DNA from: Blastomussa wellsi
Taxonomy: Eukaryota; Cnidaria; Anthozoa; Scleractinia; Plerogyridae
Direction of reading: 5' to 3'
Length of the DNA: 64,000 nucleotides
Assembly (NCBI GenBank): GCA_947652115.1
Contig: OX393568.1
Coordinates: 19,791,121 to 19,855,120 of the forward strand
Below are positions 11,901 through 23,900 of the stretch, piece by piece (positions within the stretch are counted from its first letter, which is position 1; each line of letters begins with the position of its first letter). The position numbers and the translations under genes were made by a program. Below the pieces are notes generated by a model. The model made no database searches. It was not told the origin of the DNA and saw nothing but the letters and a program-made list of their open reading frames with translations.

Positions 11901-14900
11901 TTGAAAAGATTAGAAACTTCAAAAAGGTAAGGGGCAATTTTCTTGTTGGAAACCACATGCGAAGTTGTTCAACTTAAAATGAAATTCATTTCTTGAGCAC
12001 CAGAGACATAGACGAGACGCCAGAAGTGATTTGTCTGCTGGCGACTAGCCTTGAAATTCTGGTCGCTAACTATTAATTCAGTTTCATTAGCATTGGGGAC
12101 CAGAGAACCGCAATTTCATACGCTGCAGTAATGCCTGGGTTTGCAGCAGGATAGTAGATATACATACACAACAATTAGTTCAATAACAAAATGTCAACTT
12201 ACTCTGCATTCCAAAGACTTTTTGGGACACTTTCTACTGTATTATAAAACCTCTCTGCAGCCTCGTCATCACCTCGCAGCCAATGAACGGCCACCATACC
12301 CACTGCAACCCACCACTTCGCCACCTGGTCATCCCCGACAGGTGAAGACATGTCTGCAGGCTTCATACTGGTGGACGCACACTCGTTCAGCATGTGTAGG
12401 TAGCTAAGAGCATCACGGGCACTTTCATCACCAGTGGTATCGTCATCAGTTGCACTCGGCAAGACAATGGAGGACAGTGCATAGCGAAGGAGATGTTCCC
12501 GAAAGGCCTGACTAACATGTGCAACTGGATCAGCTAAAGGTGAAAAGAATATAAATGGTTCAGCAACCTTTCAAGATGTGTCATCAACAAAAGGGACCCT
12601 TTAAAGCTAGGCAGAGCCATACTGGATTCAAGCAAATCAGAGACTGGCCCTACAAGTGGCAATCACCAGACACCAACTTCAAAGGCCAACCAGCAAAAGC
12701 TTGTCTTCAGCACAGAGCTGCTTACCATGCATTTTAGACTAAACTACAAGTTTAAAAAAAGAGTGGAGTTGTCTGGCCATCTGGGACTGTCCACTGTAGG
12801 AAAAAAGATGGCAGCTGTACATTTTACCACAATACCTTGAGACACAAACACAGCTCACAGGGTATATAGAAAGTTGCAATTAAACCACACATTCGTTCTT
12901 TTCCGAGTTTGAAAGTTTAGGTTGCTTTTCTTTGCATTTTTAGGGTTTTCGCACGCAAAGAATTATAGGTACTACTGTAAATGAACCAGTCGCCATCTTT
13001 GTAGTTTATGGTGGATTAAAAGGATTAAACAAAGACAAGCGTGGCACAATTACCCAGGGAAAGCTTAACTGAGTGGAAGACAGTGGTGTTAAGGGCCGGC
13101 ATCAGGCAAGACGATTGGTTGTGAGCAGGTTCCTCTCACCTTTGTTACTAACACTTGCCCACAAGCTGTCCCCTACTTTGGACGACCATCGGCTACTGAC
13201 AAAGAAACGGTGTCCATGTGGACGGAAGAGCCACTGCAGTGAAGCTGGGACTGTGGTGCCACGAGCTGCATAAGCTGTCTGTGCACGGCCAAGAAAGTAT
13301 CTCTGAAATAACATTACCCAAAATAACTTAGAAAAGTATTTGTTAAACAACAAAATAAAGTTAAACAAAATTAGCCTACAGTTCTATCCTGTGGTTACCC
13401 AAAGTACTGTATTTCTTCAGTTATAAGGTGCAGCATTTTCTCAAAGAAAATATACTTGTTCTATGTAAATCTGTTGTAAACTTGTGGCAGGGTTGTCATT
13501 GCCGAGGAGTAAGTTGTACGATTTTGCCATCTGTCTCATAGCCACCCAAATATTAGTAATGAAGTAAATAGTGATTTTCTCTTGCATCCATCTACTTTAG
13601 ATAACCCTGTCAATGTTTGGCTGCAGGTATCAAAGCCCATAAAATGTCAATCCCAACTTACTGCTATGAAGTGAAGCCCTTCAGGGAATGAAGTCCTTAT
13701 TTGAATTGCAGCTGTTACATGGATCTCTGCTAAGACGTCTATGCTAATAAGTTTTCCAGCAGACTCTGCAAGATTCACTGCTGCCAGACCAAGAAAGGAA
13801 GAACGCCAGCCATTCACAGAGACATGGCCTACAACAAAGCAACACACAACATGATTCAGGATCTCTTGAAAACACAGCTCAGCTTTCACTGATTTGCATG
13901 ATCATGAATTAAAGTCTCATCTATTAATATAAAAAACTGATGAGAGGGAGTTTCATCGCCTTTTCAAACACCTCAAAGTTTGGCAACGTTTCCCCAAAGC
14001 CTGTTTTTCGTTTATTCAGCACCAAGAATGTGGACTCTGGCCAGTACCGATCCCAGAAGTCCATTTGCTCCAAAAACCAGTCCTGACCAAAATCCGTGTT
14101 CTTGGTGCTGACCAAAAGAAAAGGCTCTGGTGATGGGATTGTACTCTGCTGTGCGTCATTATTTCAACTCTCTTCTCTGTGTTTGGAAAAGAGATGAAAC
14201 ACTCCATCTTGCATTTGATATAAAAATTATTACTTGAGAATTAGAACTAAACTGTACAGCTAATAAACAGTTACTACTATGTGGAAGTACTGCTCAGTAG
14301 CTTCCAACTGAATATCATTGGCTGGGTAAACACCAAGGGCCTGAGATTGAGATTTATTAAACAATTCAGTAACATAAATTAAATAAATACTTCCCTTAAA
14401 GTAGTATTAGTAGTACCATATAGCATGGCAAGAATATATTGATCATATCAGAAGTTTTTTTCCAAAGGTCAAATCTATAGTACCTGTAAGGCTTAACTGA
14501 TGTAACTGATGGTACGCCATTGCTGCATCCTTTGCTGATATTTTGGCATAATCTTTAGTGTCAGTGCTTCCTTTTCGAAGTTTTATTCCCCCAGCAGCAG
14601 AGGCAAGCCATGTTCCAATCCATAACCTGTGAAGGACGTGGCGCATTAGCTGCCAGATCAGACCACACGCCACGTCAAGTTTGGAGACTGGAAGTGGACG
14701 CTTCAGAGCCCTAAGGCAGATCTCTAAATGCCGTGATGCAGAAATCATATCACCCTAGAGGGTAAAAAAAAAATAATAAAAAACACGTCAAAGACAATTA
14801 TTACAATGATCTTGACACCTTAGGCCAGGGTTTATACTACTCATTTGCGCTTTCCTCGAGGCCTGGAAAATAAAGAAATATAAAATTCCAGGATTTTTAG

Positions 14901-17900
14901 GGTTTCCCCTCTGTGAATTACACTGCAACACCATATCTATACCTTGGCCAAATCTTTGTCAGCTTGATTCCTGTGTCTCCAGAACAGGACAGAACTATCA
15001 GAGTGCGGTCGAGTCACAGGCTCACCAAACACAAAGATGCGCACTAGCACAGCTATAGCTATGACTGAATGAAACAGCCACTTGGCTGCAAAGAGGCCAA
15101 TACTCAACAGCCAGTTGTCCTGATGCATGGCACTAGCATCACCATAAGAGTTCAAGGTTCTTCCCCCGGCATGTGGCCTGTCGCTTTCCACAGAGCTAGG
15201 AAAAAGTGTACCTGTTTGAGCAGGGAACAACGTCAGACTGTCAGTACAGTGCACCTTAGATGCAGTACAAATGTCAAAAAGTTAAAGGAGCTATGTCATA
15301 GCCAGTGCGACCTTAACCTTCTATAGTGGTAACCATCCTTATGTATTATTTTTTCTGTTTATTAAAACTTTGTTTGAAAAGCTCATTTAAGTCATTGTGT
15401 TGTTCCAGAAAATGTCCATGCCCCCACCCCTTTTTTATTTCAAGAACCCCTCCCCAAAGAATTTACAACGGCTTTCCATGGAGTGAGTGAGGACATTATC
15501 TGGAGCCACCCTCAAACAAAACATTACTAAATTACCTTTGTCCAGCTGGGGAACAACATAACTCAGTGGGTTGATAAACAAAAAGGTAAACATGAAGGCA
15601 AACAAAGCAACGCGTGTTCGGTCCATCATTCCACAGCTGTTAACAGGCAAGGCCTCCATCTTGATGTGAGTCTTGTCCTTCGTCAAAGGATCTGGTGTCG
15701 GTGGAGTCAAAGGATTTGCTATAACATGCTTAGTGAGTTCTTCAATCTCACTAGCGTCTGACTCAGCAATATCACTATCTTCTTTCATTTCCTTCTTTAT
15801 CTGATGTTCCTTTTGTTTCCTCACAAGCTCTGTGATGGTTTCTGATTGAGGACAAGAAAACAACAATAAACTATCTTTCTCTTTCAACAGTTTTTTGTGG
15901 GTATATCCAATGTACTGGATTGTTCAGTTTAGTTGATGATCGAAGCTGCGTATCCTAATGCTTTTGTCATTCCTGACGAAGCAGGAATACTTTCTGTGGT
16001 AATCTCTGATGGTAATCTTGCTTTACACACTGTTAAAAGCTCTACAGTTAAACTTAAAGGAGCATTGTCGCACCATTTTAGCAACACTTTTAAAAGCTAA
16101 AACTTGTCTTCAATGGCTTAGTTTTGTCACCTAAGTCCACATTATTGCATAGAAACCATTTACTGATGTCTGTTGTTACGGATGGTGAGGATGGAAGAGG
16201 ATTGAAAAAAGAAAAAAATTGCCAAAGTTTTAAAATTTTCAAGCCATTTCCTGAAAAAATAGGAAACCAATTATTATGGTTTACTCTTCCATTTGATATG
16301 TTCTTCACAATTCTGCATGAGCATTTTTTATACGAGCAAACCTGCTGAACACTCCAAAATCACTGTGACAATGCCCCTTTAAACCAAGAAGCTATGAATC
16401 TCAAACCTTCAAACGAAACTGGTTAGAAAAATAAGGGAAAATGACCGTGTTCTACTGAAAAAGAATAACAAAATAATTTTGATTTGAGTTTTCAGGAGGT
16501 TGAAAAACTGAGGCCTTGAGAAATCTGGATTCCACAGCCAGTTCTTCTTGAAACCATACCTCTCTTTTGCTGTGCCATCTTCAATGCCATGTTCTCCTGC
16601 TTGAGGCGTGCATTATCATTTTGAAGCTTTATGATAACCTCTATTGCCTTCCTCAAAACCCCAGCCTTGTTCATCTGAATTGACAGTATTAGACATGTAT
16701 TAAATAATGAACTGAAACTAAATTTAATTTTAAAATTATTCTGTATACTTGAATTGCGAGCCAAACTAAGATTTAGTGTTAGTATAAGCGCTCAGTGACT
16801 CCATAGCTTTCACTATTTGGAACACAAGTTTATTGTTTCAAGTAATATATCATACTCGAGAGACATCACATTTGCAAACACTGAGAAGAGAGTTGAAACT
16901 ACAACATGGAATGGAGCATTTTTGCCAAACTTCAAACTTCTCAATTAAAACTAAAACTATGGAGAAAACAAAATAAACCACAGTGCTCGACACTAAGTTT
17001 TCAGCTTACTAGCCTCGTGGCTAGTGACAACTTAGATGTTGTTGGGACAAGAAACATGCCAGAAAAAAATACTGCAGGATGTCAAATTCAGGGCAAGAAA
17101 AAAAACATAAAAGTTCATCCAACACAGTTCTGAAGGAAACTGTTCTTGTTTCGAGCGGCAAAAACGTCAACCAGTTATCCTCCTTTTTCAGCTGCAATTT
17201 AAACAAAACAGCAATGCAATAAATTTCTTTTCTTTCCTCGCTGCCTTGTGTTGCTTTGTAGTTTTAAGGCAAGATTGTTCGTGATTGAAGGTTCATTCTT
17301 GCATCTCGATCGTCGGTCCTGCACGTTCGAGTAAACATGTGCCTGCATTACTAGACAGCAGTTTCCTTTCACACTCCGTATAGTAGCAACGAAAAGTCTT
17401 CACATTGTCCAGTGCCCAGTTTTTCGCAACATTAATCTAAGAACGCATGGTAGTTTTTGCCATGTTGTTTACTCGTGGCAGTGGTGAAATTTCAAGTTAA
17501 ATTTACAAGTTTACGGCACGTAAACAGCCCCAATAGTTAAGATAAGTTTCAAATATGTTGTGCCGACATGTATTTGGTAAGATTTGTAGTAAATTTCGCA
17601 GTGTTTCGCGTGTTTTTGTCAATTTCGCGGGATTTCACGGAAATACTTGAATTCTGCGGCTCCGCAACCACGCGAAATATCAGAAGCCCTGACTAGTCTA
17701 TGCCTAGTTGGCTACCGTTAGTGTCAAGCCCTGGACCAAATCATAAAAATCTATGCTAGTTAAGATCAGTTTCCAAACTATGGTCACAGTAATGCTGTTC
17801 TGATTTCTTTATTAATGAGTTTGAGAAAGCATTTTCCATACCTTGGTATCTTGCCCACATACAAGGTCCTTCAACTCCACAATCTTGTCATTAATACTGG

Positions 17901-20900
17901 TGCGGTAACGCTTCTCAATCAAATTGTGAGCTGAACGTTTTTCCGTTTTGACTCCTCCTTGTCCTTTCGAATTTGTCAGGCGACTGATTGGAATCTTGTT
18001 GGGATCCAAGACAATGGGGATTGTAGCTGTAAGAACACCATTGGGTCCTTGAGAAAGTGTTGGCTGAATCTGTGATTGGCTCAAATCTATAGTCCCAATC
18101 ACAGTAGTTGTGGAATCTGACTTGGCAATTTGTGGCTGAAGACGAGTCTAGAAGACAATAGGTTTCGATGATAAAAAGTGACAACTCATCTAGACAGCTC
18201 TACAGAATTAAAGGTATAGACACGACTGGAAATGGAGTTCACTGCTAATTTTGTCTTAATGGAAACCTCTGTAAATAGAGTTTCATATGAAATCTCGACA
18301 AAACGGACAACAGGTGTTTGGTGCCGGCACACTGCTTAAAGTGGTACTACGATGAAAAAATGTTGTTCTTGTTCTCTTTTGATTCCAATTTTATGTTTGG
18401 CAAGAATGCACCATGCCAATTACATGTATTGCGCCTCAATTTTCGAGAAAAGTCTGTTTTTTTTTAATGACGAATTCTTGTTTAAACTGTCCACCATTAC
18501 CAGATTCGACTTCAGTCGAGTTGCATTAAGAGAGCTGGATTGAGAGAGAAAATGACGTCATGTGCTCACTAGTTTATTTTTGCAATGCGTGAACCCAGCT
18601 CATTAGTATGCAGCACGAGCTTATAGAAGCAAGTTGCTGTTCTCCATACCAAAGTAGCTGGGTTCACACGGTACAAAAATTAAACTAGTGACTCTACGAC
18701 GTCATTTTCTCTCTTGATCCAGCTCTCTCAATGAAACTTGACTGAAGTCGAATCTGGTAATGGTGGACAGTTTAAACTAGAATTTGTCGTTCAAAAAACC
18801 AGACTTATTTTGAAAATTGAGGCGCAATAATTGGCATGGTGCATTCTCGCCAAATATAAAATCGGAATCGAAAGGGAACAAGAACATTTTTTCATAGTAG
18901 TACCACTTTAAACAGCCAGACACCTCTCTTAAGATGGACAGCTGGTGCTGGTCCTGATGGTGTTAAACATCTTCTGTTTTGTATGAACCAGTGGCTGCTG
19001 GCCCATAGAAAACAAACGATGTCTGTGTGACTCATGTGACTACCTTTCACATGCTCCTTTGTCTTTTCAATAATGGCAGTGTCTTTAGAGACAGTCCTGG
19101 GCTTAACTTTCAGGGTTGAAATTTTACATTTTTTTGAGCTTCTTGTTGTTTAGTGAATGCTCAGGTACATTTCAGCCAAAAGAAGATGGTCATTCCCCTA
19201 ACTGCACCGTGATTTCATTGACACCAAGGTGAAAACAAACTTCCTCTAATTAAAGGAGCTACACCACAGTTTGTGCATTTTGAAAAAAATAGCCTAAATT
19301 TTTCATCATCATCATTCATCATTTGTGATCCACCTCAATCTTCTCCATCCTTAACCATCCCCGTTCCTTTTTGGTTTAGTATCACCTCTCTGGTGTTTGT
19401 CTTCATTCGTGAACTGTTAGTTTTAGGTTTCCTACATTACAGTACCGCTCAAATGTAAGTTACCACCTCTCGTCTCGTTTCTCGTGATACGAGTCTCGTT
19501 TCCTGCGATACCAGTCTCGTTTCTCGCGAGAAGGTTCTCGTTTCTCTCGAGAATCACTGAAGCGTTTAGTATGGAATATGTGACTCGCAAGAAAGCGGCT
19601 TCCATGTAAAAGATTTTTGTCTGCAGTCCACAACCGACCGGCGACGCGATCTTAAAAGATATGGTTGTTTTTGAGATTTTTGACACTTCACAGCAGTTGC
19701 CGGTGAGCTTGATTACACTAAAATAGACCGAATGTTTAATGTCTTTAATCGAGGTGCTTTTCGATGGGTAGTTAACATTCATTAAATTTTTGACAGGGGG
19801 AAATTTTGCTCTCGGCACACATCGGCGAGACAATTAAAACAGATCTTTCAATTTCATGGCATGCCGGCAAGCTTAAAAAACTCGCAATAAACATTACATT
19901 TCAGCTGATAGACAGTGCACTGAATATTGGCTTGTTTACATGCGAGCGATTGAATCGAAACTCGACGCGTCGCTAAACTTTATTGTTCTCATCTGAAATG
20001 CAAAACTTGATTGAAAACAATTTCAAAACTCGAAAATAGAGACACGGTAAAAGTGTTCACACACAACTGCACAGGATGTTTTTACTTCACGACACACAGC
20101 GCATTGAATTTGCATGTTGGCATGTTTGCGTGCGAGCGAACTCAAGAAAACTTTGGAATCGAAACTTGTCGTGTTGTTAGAATTTATCTTAAATGCAAAA
20201 CCTGAGTGAAAAGCATTGTCAATAATCTCAAATTAATACACCAGTTAAGGTACCTGCGGAAAAGTTTACACTTTCTTCTGTTCATTACCAGCGTGGTGAA
20301 TTTGCATATTGTGTGCCCGAAATATTTACCACAAGCTTCTGTATCAAAACTTGTGCTAGAATTTGGCCCAGTTTGAAACGATCGATCACAAGGAGTCACC
20401 AAAAAATGCAAGCGACCGCACGAGGTTGAAATCCCAAGGTTTTACGAACAACTTTAAAGACTCCAGCAACATACTTGTAGACGCGAGTAAATAAAACTTG
20501 TGACAGGCCAATGCGTCACGCTTTTGTCATGCTTTCTTGACCTTTGCTCGCTTTCCCCTGAATCTGAGAATCTTGTCTACATTTATTATATACTCAGCAG
20601 ATTTCTGCATATTTTTTGTTTCCTTCAACTTTTCCACACCCATAGACCCTTTTCATAAATGGCTGCCAATTTAAAATTCTTTTGTATGCATTCAAATTAG
20701 CCTCACTAAACTCGTTTGGGAGTAAAAATTCTTTTGAATTATCAACTCAAAATCGAGGTTAGTCAGGCTAATTTTAATATTTACAAAAGAATTTATAATT
20801 GGCAGCCACTTATGAAAAGGGTCTATTGAATAATGCAAAAATCAAAATAAAAGAAGTTGAAATTATCGAGTTCTTTTCCGGGAATTTGCCGTGTTCGACG

Positions 20901-23900
20901 TGCTGTGTTTTCAGACTTTCCCTTCCGCCGAAATTGGAATTGACCGAAGAAATTTACTTTTCATCTGATGAAAGTAATTCTTATCTGCATAAAGAAAAAC
21001 CAAAATTCAAGCCAAACGACAAATAAACAGCTGGTTGAAAACAGCCAAACAAGTCCGATATGTCCGTCACAGCGATCAGGCGACATCTCAACAACTCGTC
21101 GAGTCGACTGTTTGATGAAAGTAAAAGTTTTCCGAAAAGCGAAGGTGCTACTAACACAAAATGTTTTAGCTCTAACCTATGTAATTCACGAAGAAGTCAG
21201 TTGAGTTGATTTTATGCCACTGAATGTATGTAGAACATACACAGTGTATAGTCAATTAAATCAGGCGCGTCGCGGCGCCGATACCGATATCGAGTGCCGA
21301 CCAAGTTTCATTTCATTTTAAGCAGTTTAAGAACAGGCAAAACAAATGTCGCTCAATACATGTGAGTAGCACAATCATGATGTACATTTGTGTAACATAG
21401 GGAAATTTACCAAATTTTTATAGAATTCAATAGAAATGCACCAAATACTATAAAATGTTCTTAAAAAGTCATAACTCATTAAAAAATATGATATTTTGTA
21501 TAAATTGATTCAAAACTAATGTCTTTTCAAATTACCCATAATCCTTTGCGGGTGTGTCAATTTCTTTATAGAGGTTGAATTAATAGATTTTGAGCTATTA
21601 ATGATGTGTTATATCAATAAATAACTCTTTTTTGTTCTATTTGCATGTAAAAGGTTTTACAATGAAGCCATGATTTCTTCATGCTCAGTTATAGGCAGTT
21701 TATAAATAGCTTTCCGTCTTCGTGTTTCTGCTGACTTTAACACAAGATCTCTACAGGTGTGACGCACAGTCCCAGTTAGAACAGCTGCTTGTTTCCTGGT
21801 TTCCAGTTTGAATGTGAAGTCAATCAGGTTTTCTCTAAGGAAAAAGTGTCCAAGCAGCACCCTTTGTCCACGGGAGAAAACAGATCCATATTCATCTTCA
21901 TAATTGCTTTCAAGTGTGACCCCACCATCGCTAACAACTTTTAACAGGTAGTAGTCGTAGTGCCTGTCATCGTCAGCTGCTACTGCAACTATGGTTCCCT
22001 TGTCTGCCAGATCAGCTAGTTGAACAGAGTGTTCAATGTCACCTGCATCTTCTCTTGATCTTGTCAGTGCAGCAGATGGTTCCCTTTCTACCTGTAACTC
22101 TCTCCACTGATCAACCCACTGCTGATTCTCGCAGTCATCATACTTCTCCTCCAGGCAACTAAAGCAATAGCATGCCCTCTCACGTACAAAGATCTTAAGC
22201 TGCTCACTGCAGGCCTTCACAGAATGCAGTTGCCTGATACCTTTCAGGGTTTTGAAGCTCCCCTCTGGTCGATTGCGTGGTATGCACTCGGTACCTGATG
22301 CTGGGATGTGAAAGAAGATCCTGCGTTTCAGATCAATTGAATTCTTTCTAGATGAAAAAGAAGCAGCTGGCTCAGAGAAATTTGCTTTCAGGTAAGAACA
22401 GAGATCTTCTGCATTGGTGATGGTGGTATTGCGTCTAAGAACCTCTGATGTGGCTTTCTGCTTGACATGGGACCCTGCTGCGTCTTGCTCCCCCTTTGCA
22501 TGTGATGTAGCAAAGAAGTTTCTCTGAACAACATACCCCAGATGCTGAAGGGAGCATGACAAGTCTCCAAAACAATGCTTGCTTTTGTATTGACCAGGAC
22601 ACCCGTCGGTGAACTCATGCATTTTGGTGATCTGAACTCCAACTTCATCTTTTAGATAAGCAGATATCAGCTTCGATAATTATGTGGAGTACAGAGTCGT
22701 GGTCTTGAGTGACATCATCACTGATAGCAAAGACATACTCTTTGATTACTTCTGGCTCATCTTCTGTGCTAGAAACACCGTCATACTCCAAAGAGGCATG
22801 CCTGTAGAGTACAGTGACATGGATGCTAACTTTATCCATACTGAAATACTGTGATTGTATTTCATCCTGGTATCTACAGGCATAGCTCTCAGAATAGTCA
22901 TGTATGCAGAGGGCCTGGTCGAGTGGCAGATGAGCTATCAGCTGGTCACACTGCTCCCTTTCCCACTTGGCCAGAAAGGAATGGTAGGGAAATGACTCTA
23001 AAAGCTTGTAGAAGTAGTCAAACAGCTCCTTTGGTGGTGTTTCCTTGCTGACAAGGGAGATCTTCTTTATCTCTTTCCCATCTGCTCCAAGCTTTCCAGT
23101 AGGCAGGTAATCGTACCTCTTCCACTTTACAATGTTCCCCTCATTAGATGCTTCTTGAGGAAGCAAGTCAAACTTGTTGACACCGCAATCATTACACTCT
23201 CTTTTCAGGCAGGTGATGTTGTGGTATCTGTTTTCACCTTCCAATGGGCACAGGGTCAGAGAAATGACTTCTGAAAGAGAGGTGTAGACGGTGGCATCAA
23301 CTCCCTCTTGTTCTGACAACTGTGACCGAACCTTCATGCAGTCCTTAAATACCATCTGGGCTTCAACATGTTGTCGGCACATACATGACTGGCGATCTCT
23401 TTCCTTTGCACCTTTCACAAAGAAGGGTTTGAGGGATTCAAATTTCCTTTGCTTTAGCTTCACTTCAGGGTGTTCAGTTTGAAACTTTTGGAATGCTTCT
23501 GTTTGTGTTAATTCTAACACATGCTTGGGGTGTTCAATTGATACCTTTGCTTCAACTCGCTTTCTCATGACATCATTCTTGTTTCCAGTTGGCCTGCTAA
23601 CTGAATGTGTCCAAAAGTCAAACACCATTTTTTTTGTATCATCTGATAACGCATCTCGGCGTGTTTGTCGTTTCTTGGCCAACCAGCAGGACTCTTCTCC
23701 TTTTAAAATTTTTATTCTCTTCTCAATAGATTTGGAAATACTGCGCCTGTCGAGCGAAAAAAGTTTTGAGAGTGCTTTTGCTGATCTTGTTTTCTTTACG
23801 CTCTCTCCAAAAGCCAGTGACTTAGCTGCTGTGAAGGCTGATCTTCCAGAAGTTGTTTTGTTTGCTTTGATGGTACTGAGCCCTTCATGAAGATCTTGAG

